Source: Hydractinia symbiolongicarpus
Taxonomy: Eukaryota; Cnidaria; Hydrozoa; Anthoathecata; Hydractiniidae
Direction of reading: 5' to 3'
Assembly: GCF_029227915.1 (NCBI RefSeq)
Contig: NC_079878.1
Coordinates: 17,982,001 to 18,046,000, forward strand
Length of the DNA: 64,000 nucleotides
Shown here piece after piece: positions 47,101 to 60,030 of the stretch. A program made the translations under genes and the position numbers. How positions within the stretch are numbered: the stretch's first letter is position 1; every line of letters starts with the position of its first letter. Under the pieces are notes generated by a model. It ran no database searches. It was not told the origin of the DNA and saw only the letters and a program-made list of their open reading frames with translations.

Positions 47101-49831
47101 GTTTTCCAGTCCTCAATAGCCATAGAACACCGTCAAGTACGTACACAGTCTTCCAAAACGTTATAATACGGCCTTTGGCTGTCGAATAAAGGCCTTACAC
47201 GTAAATGACGTGCTTCTACGAGCATACACCGGCGGGGATCAGTCTAGTCCTCTCACACTCTATGAACTACGACGCCTCAAATCGTTTTCTATTCCGCAAT
47301 GGCCATAGAACACCGTCAAGTACGTGCACAAACTTCTTAGGGTTATAATACGGCCTTTTGCAGCCTAATGAGAGCCTAACACGCAAATCACGACCTTCCC
47401 GGAGCCCAGACTTGTTGCCATAGGTCTAGTCCTTCCACTCATCATGGACTACGACGCCTCAAGTCGTTTTTCATTCTGCAATGGCCATAGAACACCATCA
47501 ACTGCATGCACGGCTTTCTAAAATTTGTAGTACGGTCTTTTGCAGCCTAATAGGGGCCTTATACGTGAATGACGCGGTTCTACGAGCATAGACGGGTGGC
47601 AGAAGGTCTAGTCCTTCCTCTCATCATGAACTACGACGCCTCAAGTCGTTTTCCATTCAGCAATGGCCATAGAACAATATGGAGTACGTGCACTGTCTTC
47701 CAAAAGGTTATAACACGGCCTTTTGCAGCCTAATAAAGGCCTTACAAGTAAATGACGTGCTTCTACCAGCATAGACAGGTGGCCATAGGTCTAGTCCTTG
47801 CACTCTTAATGGACTACGACGTCTCAAGTGGTTTTCCAATCCGCAATGGCCATAAAAAACCGTCAAGTACGTGCACAGTCTTCCAAAAGGTTATAATACT
47901 GTCTTATGCAGCCTAATAGGGGCCTTATACATGAATTACGTGCTTCTACGAGCATAGATCGGTGAGGATCGGTTCAGTCTTTCCACTCTCAATGGACTAC
48001 GACGTCTCAAGTAGTTTTCCAATCCGCAATGGCCATAAAAAACCGTCAAGTACGTGCACAGTCTTCCAAAAGGTTATAATACGGCCTTTTGTAGCCTAAT
48101 AAAGGCCTTACACGTAAATGACATGCTTCTACGAGCATAGACCGGCGGGGATCAGTCTAATCCTTTCACACTCTATGAACTACGACGCCTCAAATCGTTT
48201 TCTATTCCGCAATGGCCATAGAACACCGTCAAGTACATGCACAGTCTTCCAAAAGGTTATAACACGGCCTTTTGCAGCCTAATAAAGACCTTACACGTAA
48301 ATCACGACCTTCCCGGAGCCCAGACTTGTTGCCATAGGTCTAGTCCTTCCACTCATCATGGACTACGACGCCTCAAGTCGTTTTTCATTCTGCAATGGCC
48401 ATAGAACACCATCAACTGCATGCACGGCCTTCTAAAATTTGTAGTACGGTCTTTTGCAGCCTAATAGGGGCCTTATACGTGAATGATGCGCTTCTACGAG
48501 CATAGACAGGTGGAAGAAGGTCTAGTCCTTCCACTCATCATGGACTACGACGCCTCAAGTCGTTTTCCATTCCGCAATGGGCATAGAACACCGTCAAGTA
48601 CGTGCACAGTCTTCCAAAAGGTTATAACACGGCCTTTTGCAGCCTAATAAAGGCCTTACAAGTAAATGACATGCTTCTACCAGCATAGACAGGTGCGCAT
48701 AGGTCTAGTCCTTGCACTCTTAATGGACTACGACGTCTCAAGTGGTTTTCCAATCCGCAATGGCCATAAAAAACCGTCAAGTACGTGCGCAGTCTTCCAA
48801 AAGGTTATAATACTGTCTTATGCAGCCTAATTGGGGCCTTATACATGAATTACGAGCTTCTACGAGCATAGATCGGTGAGGATCGGTTCAGTCTTTCCAC
48901 TCTCAATGGACTACGATGTCTCAAGTAGTTTTCCAATTCGCAATGGCCATAAAAAACCGTCAAGTACGTGCACAGTCTTCCAAAAGGTTATAATACGGCC
49001 TTTTGCAGCCTAATAAAGGCCTTACACGTAAATAACATGCTTCTACGAGCATAGACCGGCGGGGATCAGTCTAATCCTTTCACACTCTATGAACTACGAC
49101 GCCTCAAATCGTTTTCTATTCCGCAATGGCCATAGAACACCGTCAAGTACATGCACAGTCTTCCAAAAGGTTATAACACGGCCTTTTGCAGCCTAATAAA
49201 GACCTTACACGTAAATCACGACCTTCCCGGAGCCCAGACTTGTTGCCATAGGTCTAGTCCTTCCACTCATCATGGACTACGACGCCTCAAGTCGTTTTTC
49301 ATTCTGCAATGGCCATAGAACACCATCAACTGCATGCACGGCCTTCTAAAATTTGTAGTACGGTCTTTTGCAGCCTAATAGGGGCCTTATACGTGAATGA
49401 TGCGCTTCTACGAGCATAGACAGGTGGAAGAAGGTCTAGTCCTTCCACTCATCATGGACTACGACGCCTCAAGTCGTTTTCCATTCCGCAATGGCCATAG
49501 AACACCGTCAAGTACGTGCACAGTCTTCCAAAAGGTTATAACACGGCCTTTTGCAGCCTAATAAAGGCCTTACAAATAAATGACATGCTTCTACCAGCAT
49601 AGACAGGTGCGCATAGGTCTAGTCCTTGCACTCTTAACGGACTACGACGTCTCAAGTGGTTTTCCAATCCGCAATGGCCATAAAAAACCGTCAAGTACGT
49701 GCGCAGTCTTCCAAAAGGTTATAATACTGTCTTATGCAGCCTAATTGGGGCCTTATACATGAATTACGAGCTTCTACGAGCATAGATCGGTGAGGATCGG
49801 TTCAGTCTTTCCACTCTCAATGGACTACGAC
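44104..49831 (+). repeat. ~5.7-kb segmental duplication, copy 2
   Basis: It is separated from copy 1 by less than 0.7 kb. It lacks the three monomers at 37,855-38,400 but is otherwise collinear, including the two ACTAGT-type units and the 219-bp monomer. Small differences include CACGCAAATC for CACGTAAATC near 47,383 and one exchanged monomer near 49.1 kb (42.7 kb in copy 1). Confidence 0.85.
46347..46565 (+). repeat. 219-bp extended monomer 2
   Basis: Same join at 46,469, with the same private changes as the copy 6,419 bp upstream, so the two were copied together. Confidence 0.9.
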
Positions 49832-50691
49832 GTCTCAAGTAGTTTTCCAATTCGCAATGGCCATAAAAAACCGTCAAGTACGTGCACAGTCTTCCAAAAG
49901 GTTATAATACGGCCTTTTGCAGCCTAATAAAGGCCTTACACGCAAATGACATGCTTCTACGAGCATAGACCGGCGGGGATCAGTCTAATCCTTTCACACT
50001 CTATGAACTACGACGCCTAAAATCGTTTTCTATTCCGCAATGGCCATAGAACACCGTCAAGTACGTGCACAATCTTCTAAAGGTTTTAATACGGTCTTTT
50101 GCAGCCGAATAAGAGCCTAACACGTAAATCACGACCTTCCCGGAGCCCAGACTTGCTGTCATAGGTCTAGTCCTTCCACTCATCATGGACTACGACGCCT
50201 CAAGTCGTTTTCCATTCCGCAATGGCCATAGAACACCGTCAAGTACGTGCACAGTCTTCCAAAAGGTTATAACACGGCCTTTTGCAGCCTAATAAGAGCC
50301 TAACACGTAAATCAGGACCTTCCGGAGCCCAGACTTGTTGCCATAGGTCAAGTACGTGAACATTCTTCTAAAGGTCATAATACGGTCGTTTGCATGCTAA
50401 TAAGCGCCATACACGTGAATGACGTGCTTCTACGAGCATAGACCGGTGAGGATCGGTTTAGTCTCTCCACTCTCAATGTACTACGACGACTCAAGTGGTT
50501 TTCCAATCTGCATTGGCCATAGACCACCGTGAAGTTCGTCATTAGTGTTCTAAATGTTGTGATATGGCATTTTGCAGCCCAGTAACGGACCTACACGTTA
50601 GTCACGTGCTTCCACGACCATAGACCGGCGGGGATCAGTCTAGTCCTTTCACACTCTATGAACTACGACGACTTAAATCGTTTTCTATTCC

Positions 50692-51419
50692 GCAATGGCC
50701 ATAGAACACCGTCAAGTACGTGCACAATCTTCTAAAGGATATAATACGGCCTATTGCAGGCTAATAAGGGTCTTCCACGTAAATGACGTGCTTCTACGAG
50801 CATAGACAGGTGGCCACAGGTATAGTCCTTGCACTCTTAATGGACTACGGCGCGTCAAGTCGTTTTCCATTCCTCAGTGGCCATAGAACACCATCAACTA
50901 CATGCGCAGTCTTCTAAAGGCTGTATTACGGCTTATTGCAGCCTAATAGGGGCCTTACACGTAAATCACGTGCTTCAAGTAGCCTAGACTTGTGCGGATC
51001 GGCCTAGTCCTTCAGCTCTCAATGAACTGCGTTGCCTCAAGTCATTTTCCATTCCGCAATGGCCATAGCACACCGTCAAGTACGTGAACATTCTTCTAAA
51101 CGTTATAATACGGTCTTTTGCATGCTAATAAGCGCCTTACACGTGAATGACGTGCTTCTACGACCATAGACTGGTGGGGTTTGCTCTAGTCCTTCCACTG
51201 TCAATGGACTACGACGCCTCCAGTCGTTTTCCATTCCGCAATAGCCATAGAACACCATCAAGTACGTGCACAGTCTTCTAAAGATTAAAATACGGCCTTC
51301 TGCAGCCTAGTAAGAGCCTAACACGTAAATCACGACCTTCCCGGAGCCCAGACTTGTTGCCATAGGTCTAGTCATTCCACTCATCATGGACTACAACGCC
51401 TCAAGTCGTTTTCCATTCT
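50692..51419 (+). repeat. Shortened pentamer, F-G-E/D hybrid-I (one monomer lost)
   Basis: F starts at 50692 and G at 50874. The monomer 51056-51237 is class E at its start (ACGTGAACATTCTTC, TTTGCATGC) and class D at its end (CTACGACCATAGACTGG, GGGGTTTGCTCTAGTCC). I follows at 51238. The total is 728 bp, exactly four monomer lengths, so one monomer was lost in register. The join lies near 51,155-51,165 in the shared GCTTCTACGA. Confidence 0.8.
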
Positions 51420-51601
51420 GCAATGCCCATAGAACACCATCAACTACATGCGCAGTCTTCTAAAGGCTGTAATACGGCTTTTTGCAGCCTAACAGGGACC
51501 TTACACTTAAATCACGTGCTTCAAGTAGCCTAGACCGGCGGGGATCAGTCTAGTCCTTTTACACTCTATGAACTACGACGCCTTAAATCGTTTTCTATTC
51601 C

Positions 51602-52511
51602 GTAATGGCCATAGAACACCGTCAAGTACGGGCACAATCTTCTAAAGGATATAATACGGCCTATTGCAGGCTAATAAGGGTCTTCCACGTAAATGACGTG
51701 CTTCTACGAGCATAGACAGGTGGCCACAGGTATAGTCCTTGCACTCTTAATGGACTACGACGCGTCAAGTCGTTTTCCATTCCTCAGTGGCCATAGAACA
51801 CCATCAACTACATGCACAGTCTTCTAAAGGCTGTATTACGGCTTATTGCAGCCTAATAGGGGCCTTACACGTAAATCGCGTGCTTCAAGTAGCCTAGACT
51901 GGTGCGGATCGGTCTAGTCCTTCAGCTCTCAATGAACTGCGTTGCCTCAAGTCATTTTCCATTCCGCAATGGTCGTAGCACACCGTCAAGTACGTGAACA
52001 TTCTTCTAAATGTTATAATACGGTCTTTTGCATTCTAATAAGTGCCTTACACGTGAATGACGTGCTTCTACGAGCATAGACCGGTGAGGATCGGTTTAGT
52101 CTTTCCACTCTGAATGGACTACGACGATTCAAGTGGTTTTCCAATCCGCATTGGCCATAAAACACCGTGAAGTTCGTCATTAGTCTTCTAAATGTTGTGA
52201 TATGGCATTTTGCATCCCAGTAACGGCCTTACACGTTAGTCACGTGCTTCCACGACCATAGACCGGTGGGGATTGCTCTAGTCCTTCCACTGTCAATGGA
52301 ATACGACGCCTCAAGTCGTTTTCCATTTCGCAATAGCCATAAAACACCATCAAGTACGTGCACAGTCTTCTAAAGATTATAATACGGCCTTCTGCAGCCT
52401 AATAAGGGCCTTACACGTACATTATGTGCTTCGACGACCATAGACAGGTGGGGATTGGTGTAGTCCTTGCAGTCTCAATGGAATACGACGCCTCAAGTCG
52501 TTTTCCATTCT
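51602..52511 (+). repeat. Pentamer 13, F-G-E-D-I
   Basis: Exactly 910 bp. It is more diverged than those before 36 kb: anchor GTAATGGCC in F, TACGGGCAC, GGTCGTAGC in E, TTTTGCATTCTAATAAG, ACGATTCAAG and GCATCCCAG in D. The I member ends differently from other I copies, with ACATTATGTGCTTCGACGACC and TTGGTGTAGTCC. Confidence 0.8.
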
Positions 52512-52693
52512 GCAACAGCCATAGAGCACCATCAACTACATGCACAGACTTCTAAAGGATGTAATACGGCTTTTTGCAGTCTAATAGGGGCCTTATACGT
52601 GAATGACGTGCTTCTACGAGCATAGACCGGTGAGGATCGGTTCAGTCTTTCCACTCTCAATGGACTGCGACGTCTCAAGTCGTTTTCCATTCC

Positions 52694-53603
52694 GCAATGG
52701 CCATAGAACACCGTCAAGTACGTGCACAATCTTCTAAAAGATATAATACGCCCTATTGCAGGCTAATAAGGGTCATCCACGTAAATGACGTTCTTCTACG
52801 AGCATAGACAGGTGGCCACAGGTATAGTCCTTGCACTCTTAATGGACTACGACGCGTCAAGTCGTTTTCCATTCCTCAGTGGCCATAGAACACCATCAAC
52901 TACATGCGCAGTCTTCTAAAGGCTGTATTACGGCTTATTGCAGCCTAATAGGGGCCTTACACGTAAATCGCGTGCTTCAAGTAGCCTAGACTGGTGCGGA
53001 TCGGTCTAGTCCTTCAGCTCTCAATGAACTGCGTTGCCTCAAGTCATTTTCCATTCCGCAATGGCCATAGCACACCGTCAAGTACGTGAACCTTCTTCTA
53101 AAGGTTAGAATACGGTCTTTTGCATGCCAATAAGCGCCTTACACGTGAATGACGTGCTTCTACGAGCATAGACCGGTGAGGATCGGTTTAGTCTTTCCAC
53201 TCTCAATGGACTACGACGACTCAAGTGGTTTTCCAATCCGCATTGGCCATAGAACACCGTGAAGTTCGTCATTAGTCTTCTAAATGTTGTGATATGGCAC
53301 TTTGCAGCCCTGTAACGGCCATACACGTTAGTCACGTGCTTTCACGACCATAGACCAGTGGGGATTGCTCTAGACATTCCACTGTCAATGGACTACGACG
53401 CCTCAAGTCGTTTTCCATTCCGCAATAGCCATAAAACACCATCAAGTACGTGCACAGTCTTCTAAAGATTATAATACGGCCTTCTGCAGCCTAATAAGGG
53501 CCTTACACGTACACTATGTGCTTCGACGACCATAGACAGGTGGGGATTGGTGTAGTCCTTGCAGTCTGAATGGAATACGACGCCTCAAGTCGTTTTCCTT
53601 TCT
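52694..53603 (+). repeat. Pentamer 14, F-G-E-D-I
   Basis: Exactly 910 bp. It shares the unusual I-member end (GTGCTTCGACGACC, GGTGTAGTCCTTGCAG) with pentamer 13. The offset between them is 1,092 bp (6 monomers), so these two form a local 6-monomer repeat of pentamer plus one class B/A-like unit. Private changes include CCAATAAGCGCC and AGCCCTGTAACGG. Confidence 0.8.
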
Positions 53604-55059
53604 GCAATGGCCATAGAGCACCATCAACTACATGCGCAGTCTTCCAAAACGTTATTATACGGCCTTTTGCTGTCGAATAAAGGCCTTACACGTAAATGAC
53701 GTGCTTCTACGAGCATAGACCGGCGGGGATCAGTCCAGTCCTTTCACACTCTATGAACTACGACGCCTCAAATCGTTTTCTATTCCGCAATGGCCATAGA
53801 ACACCGTCAAGTACGTGCACAAACTTCTAAAGGTTATAATACATCCTTCTGCAGCCTAATAAGGGCCTAACACGTACATCACGACCTTCCCGGAGCCCAG
53901 ACTTGTTGCCATAGGTCTAGTCATTCCACTCATCATAGACTACAACGCCTCAAGTCGTTTTCCATTCTGCCATTTCCATAGAACACCATCAACTACATGC
54001 GCAGTCTTCTAAAGGCTGTAATACGGCTTTTTGCAGCCTAACAGGGACCTTACACGTAAATCACGTGCTTCAAGTAGCCTAGACCGGCGGGGATCAGTCT
54101 AGTCCTTTCACATTCTATGAACTACGACGCCTCAAATCGTTTTTCATTCTGCAATGGCCATAGAGCACCATCAACTGCATGCACGGCCTTCTAAAATTTG
54201 TAGTACGGTCTTTTGCAGCCTAATAGGTGCCTTATTTGCGAATTACGTGCTTCTACGAGCATAGACCGGTGAGGATCGGTTCAGTCTTTCCACTCTCAAT
54301 GGACTACGACGTCTCAAGTGGTTTTCCATTCCGTAATGGCCATGGAACACCGTCAAGTACGTGCACAATCTTCTAAAGGATAAAATACGGCCTATTGCAG
54401 GCTAATAAGGGTCTTCCACGTAAATGACGTGCTCTTACGAGCATAGACAGGTGGCCACAGGTATAGTCCTTGCACTCTTAATGGACTACGACGCGTCAAG
54501 TCGTTTTCCATTCCTCAGTGGCCATAGAACACCATCAACTACATGCGCAGTCTTCTAAAAGCTGTATTACGGCTTATTGCAGCCTAATAGGGGCCTTATA
54601 CGTGAAGTACGTGCTTCTACGAGTATAGACCGGTGAGGATCGGTTCAGTCTTTTCACTCTCAATGGACTACGACGTCTCAAGTGGTTTTCCAATCCGCAA
54701 TGGCCATAAGAAAACGTCAAGTACGTGCACAGTCTTCCAAAAGTTATAATACGGTCTTATGCAGCCTAATAGGGGCCTTATACGTGAATTACGTGCTTCT
54801 ACGAGCATATCGGTGAGGATCGGTTCAGTCTTTCCACTCTCAATGGATTACGACGTCTCAACTAGTTTTATAATCCGCAATGGCAATAAAAAACCGTCAA
54901 GTACGTGCACAGTCTTCCAAAAGGTTATAAAACCGTCTTTTGCAGCCTAATAAAGGCCTCACACGTAAATGACATGCTTCTACGAGCATAGACCGGCGGG
55001 GATCAGTCTAATCCTTTCACACTCTATGAACTACGACGCCTCAAGTCGTTTTTCATTCT

Positions 55060-55278
55060 GCAATGGCCATAGAACACCATCAACTGCATGCACGGCCTTC
55101 TAAAATTTGTAGTACGGTCTTATGCAGCATAATAGGGGCCTTATACGTGAATTACGTGCTTCTACGAGTATAGACCGGTGAGGATAAATGACATGCTTCT
55201 ACGAGCATAGACCGGCGGGGATCAGTCTAATCTTTTCACACTCTATGAACTACGACGCCTCAAGTCGTTTTTCATTCT
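55060..55278 (+). repeat. 219-bp extended monomer 3
   Basis: Join at 55,182. It is followed immediately by another extended monomer, so the enlarged unit has itself been duplicated in tandem. It has TTTTTCATTCTGC upstream of the anchor, unlike the other copies. Confidence 0.9.
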
Positions 55279-55497
55279 GCAATGGCCATAGAACACCATC
55301 AACTGCATGCACGGCCTTCTAAAATTTGTAGTACGGTCTTATGCAGCATAATAGGGGCCTTATACGTGAATTACGTGCTTCTACGAGTATAGACCGGTGA
55401 GGATAAATGACATGCTTCTACGAGCATAGACCGGCGGGGATCAGTCTAATCCTTTCACACTCTATGAACTACGGCGCCTCAAATCGTTTTCTATTCC
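55279..55497 (+). repeat. 219-bp extended monomer 4
   Basis: Join at 55,401, exactly 219 bp after the preceding join. Private changes include TACGGCGCC near 55,472. Confidence 0.9.
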
Positions 55498-57074
55498 GCA
55501 ATAGCCATAGAACACCGTCAAGTACGTGCACAATCTTCTAAAGGTTATAATACGGCCTTTTGCAGCCTAATAAGAGCCTAACACGCAAGTCACAACCTTC
55601 CCGGAACCCAGAATTGTTGCCATAGGTCTAGTCATTCCAGTCATCATGGACTACGACGCCTCAAGTCGTTTTCCATTCTGCAATGGCCATAGAACACCAT
55701 CAACTGCATGCACGACCTTCTAAAATTTGTAGTACGGTCTTTTGCAGCCTAATAGGGGCCTTATACATTAATTACGTGCTTCTACGAGCATAGATCGGTG
55801 AGGATCGGTTCAGTCTTTCCACTCTCAATGGACTACGACGTCTCAAGTAGTTTTCCAATCTGCAATGGCCATAAAAAACCGTCAAGTACGTGCACAGTCT
55901 TCCAAAAGGTTATAATACGGCCTTTTGCAGCCTCGTAAAGGCCTTACACGTAAATGACATGCTTCTACGAGCATAGACCGGCGGGGATCAGTCTAATCCT
56001 TTCACACTCTATGAACTACGACGCCTCAAATCGTTTTCTATTCCGCAATGGCCATAGAACACCGTCAAGTACGTGCACAGTCTTCCAAAAGGTTATAACA
56101 CGGCCTTTTGCAGCCTAATAAAGTCCTTACACGTAAATGACGTGCTTCTACCGGCATAGACAGGTGGCCATAGGTCTAGTCCTTGCACTCTTAATGGACT
56201 ACGACGCATCAAGTCGTTTTCCAGTCCTCAATAGCCATAGAACACCGTCAAGTACGTGCACAGTCTTCCAAAACGTTATAATACGGCCTTTGGCTGTCGA
56301 ATAAAGGCCTTACACGTAAATGACGTGCTTCTACGAGCATAGACCGGCGGGGATCAGTCTAGTCCTCTCACACTCTATGAACTACGACGCCTCAAATCGT
56401 TTTCTATTCCGCAATGGCCATAGAACACCGTCAAGTACGTGCACAAACTTCTAAAGGTTATAATACGGCCTTTTGCAGCCGAATAAGAGCCTAACACGTA
56501 AATCACGACCTTCCCGGAGCCCAGACTTGTTGCCATAGGTCTAGTCCTTCCACTCATCATGGACTACGACGCTTCAAGTCGTTTTTCATTCTGCAATGGC
56601 CATAGAACACCATCAACTGCATACACGGCCTTCTAAAATTTGTAGTACGGTCTTTTGCAGCCTAATAGGGGCCTTATACGTGAATGACGCGCTTCTACGA
56701 GCATAGACAGGTGGCAGAAGGTCTAGTCCTTCCACTCATCATGGACTACGACGCCTCAAGTCGTTTTCCATTCCGCAATGGCCATAGAACACCGTCAAGT
56801 ACGTGCACAGTCTTCCAAAAGGTTATAACACGGCCTTTTGCAGCCTAATAAAGGCGTTACAAGAAAATGACGTGCTTCTACCAGCATAGACAGGTGGCCA
56901 TAGGTCTAGTCCTTGCACTCTTAATGGATTACGACGTCTCAAGTGGTTTTCCAATCCGCAATGGCCATAAAAAACCGTCAAGTACGTGCACAGTCTTCCA
57001 AAAGGTTATAATACTGTCTTATGCAGCCTAATTGGGGCCTTATACATGAATTACGTGCTTCTACGAGCATAGAT

Positions 57075-60030
57075 CGGTGAGGATCGGTTCAGTCTTTTCA
57101 CTCTCAATGGACTACGACGTCTCAAGTGGTTTTCCAATCCGCAATGGCCATAAAAAACCGTCAAGTACGTGCACAGTCTTCCAAAAGTTATAATACGGTC
57201 TTATGCAGCCTAATAGGGGCCTTATACGTGAATTACGTGCTTCTACGAGCATATCGGTGAGGATCGGTTCAGTCTTTCCACTCTCAATGGATTACGACGT
57301 CTCAACTAGTTTTATAATCCGCAATGGCCATAAAAAACCGTCAAGTACGTGCACAGTCTTCCAAAAGGTTATAATACCGTCTTTTGCAGCCTAATAAAGG
57401 CCTTACACGTAAATGACATGCTTCTACGAGCATAGACCGGTGGGGATCAGTCTAATCCTTTCACACTCTATGAACTACGACGCCTCAAGTCGTTTTCCAT
57501 TCTGCAATGGCCATAGAACACCATCAACTGCATGCACGGCCTTCTAAAATTTGTAGTACGGTCTTATGCAGCATAATAGGGGCCTTATACGTGAATTACG
57601 TGCTTCTACGAGTATAGACCGGTGAGGATAAATGACATGCTTCTACGAGCATAGAGCGGCGGGGATCAGTCTAATCCTTTCACACTCTATGAACTACGAC
57701 GCCTCAAATCGTTTTCTATTCCGCAATAGCCATAGAACACCGTCAAGTACGTGCACAATCTTCTAAAGGTTATAATACGGCCTTTTGCAGCCTAATAAGA
57801 GCCTAACACGCAAGTCACGACCTTCCCGGAGCCCAGAATTGTTGCCATAGGTCTAGTCATTCCAGTCATCATGGACTACGACGCCTCAAGTCGTTTTCCA
57901 TTCTGCAATGGCCATAGAACACCATCAACTGCATGCACGACCTTCTAAAATTTGTAGTACGGTCTTTTGCAGCCTAATAGGGGCCTTATACGTTAATTAC
58001 GTGCTTCTACGAGCATAGACCGGTGAGGATCGGTTCAGTCTTTCCACTCTAATTGGACTACGACGTCTCAAGTCGTTTTCCATTCAGCAATGGCCATAGA
58101 ACAATGTGAAGTACGTGCACAGTCTTCTAAAAGGTTATAACACGGCCTTTTGCAGCCTAATAAAGGCCTTACAAGTAAATGACGTGCTTCTACCAGCATA
58201 GACAGGTGGCCATAGGTCTATTCCTTGCACTCTTAATGGACTACGACGTCTCAAGTGGTTTTCCAATCCGCAATGGCCATAAAAAACCGTCAAGTACGTG
58301 CACAGTCTTCCAAAAGGTTATAATACTGTCTTATGCAGCCTAATAGGGGCCTTATACATGAATTACGTGCTTCTACGAGCATAGATCGGTGAGGATCGGT
58401 TCAGTCTTTCCACTCTCAATGGACTACGACGTCTCAAGTAGTTTTCCAATCCGCAATGGCCATAAAAAACCGTCAAGTACGTGCACAGTCTTCCAAAAGG
58501 TTATAATACGGCCTTTTGCAGCCTAGTAAAGGCCTTACACGTAAATGACATGCTTCTACGAGCATAGACCGGCGGGGATCAGTCTAATCCTTTCACACTC
58601 TATGAACTACGACGCCTCAAATCGTTTTCTATTCCGCAATGGCCATAGAACACCGTCAAGTACGTGCACAGTCTTCCAAAAGGTTATAACACGGCCTTTT
58701 GCAGCCTAATAAAGGCCTTACACGTAAATGACGTGCTTCTACCAGCATAGACAGGTGGCCATAGGTCTAGTCCTTGCACTCTTAATGGACTACGACGCAT
58801 CAAGTCGTTTTCCAGTCCTCAATAGCCATAGAACACCGTCAAGTACGTGCACAGTCTTCCAAAATGTTATAATACGGCCTTTGGCTGTCGAATAAAGGCC
58901 TTACACGTAAATGACGTGCTTCTACGAGCATAGACCGGCGGGGATCAGTCTAGTCCTCTCACACTCTATGAACTACGACGCCTCAAATCGTTTTCTATTC
59001 CGCAATGGCCATAGAACACCGTCAAGTACGTGCACAAACTTCTAAAGGTTATAATACGGCCTTTTGCAGCCGAATAAGAGCCTAACACGTAAATCACGAC
59101 CTTCCCGGAGCCCAGACTTGTTGCCATAGGTCTAGTCCTTCCACTCATCATGGACTACGACGCCTCAAGTCGTTTTTCATTCTGCAATGGCCATAGAACA
59201 CCATCAACTGCATGCACGGCCTTCTAAAATTTGTAGTACGGTCTTTTGCAGCCTAATAGGGGCCTTATACGTGAATGACGCGCTTCTACGAGCATAGACA
59301 GGTGGCAGAAGGTCTAGTCCTTCCACTCATCATGGACTACGACGCCTCAAGTCGTTTTACATTCCGCAATGGCCATAGAACACCGTCAAGTACGTGCACA
59401 GTCTTCCAAAAGGTTATAACACGGCCTTTTGCAGCCTAATAAAGGCGTTACAAGAAAATGACGTGCTTCTACCAGCATAGACAGGTGGCCATAGGTCTAG
59501 TCCTTGCACTCTTAATGGACTACGACGTCTCAAGTGGTTTTCCAATCCGCAATGGCCATAAAAAACCGTCAAGTACGTGCACAGTCTTCCAAAAGGTTAT
59601 AATACTGTCTTATGCAGCCTAATTGGGGCCTTATACATGAATTACGTGCTTCTACGAGCATAGATCGGTGAGGATCGGTTCAGTCTTTCCACTCTCAATG
59701 GGCTACGACGTCTCAAGTAGTTTTCCAATTCGCAATGGCCATAAAAAACCGTCAAGTACGTGCACAGTCTTCCAAAAGGTTATAATACGGCATATTGCAG
59801 GCTAATAAGGGTCTTCCACGTAAATGACGTGCTTCTACGAGCATAGAGAGGTGGCCACAGGTATAGTCCTTGCACTCTTAATGGACTACGACGCGTCAAG
59901 TCGTTTTCCATTCCTCAGTGGCCATAGAACACCATCAAATACATGCGAAGTCTTCTAAAGGCTGTATTACGGCTTATTGCAGCCTAATAGGGGCCTTATA
60001 CGTGAATTACGTGCTTCTACGAGTATAGAC
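57075..60030 (+). repeat. Higher-order unit of 2,956 bp, copy 2
   Basis: Same order as the preceding copy with only one extended monomer and additional class A and H monomers. A 1.28-kb part (about 58,382-59,660) matches 55,791-57,070 at an offset of 2,591 bp. Rare GAACAATGTGAAGTACG near 58,100 recurs near 62,150. Confidence 0.75.
57504..57722 (+). repeat. 219-bp extended monomer 5
   Basis: Join at 57,626. It has GAGCGGCGGGG where others have GACCGGCGGGG. It sits at the same place in the ~2.2-3.0-kb higher-order unit as copies 3/4, 6 and 7. Confidence 0.9.

Larger units (their letters stand above)
54631..57074 (+). repeat. Higher-order unit of 2,444 bp, copy 1 of the 54.6-63 kb repeat
   Basis: Starts with a class H monomer preceded by CAGTCTTTTCACTC, then the ACTAGT-type 181-bp monomer (54.8 kb), two extended monomers, an AATTGTTGCC/ATTCCAGTCATC monomer, and class B, H and A copies. 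The same order is repeated at 57,075. Confidence 0.75.
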
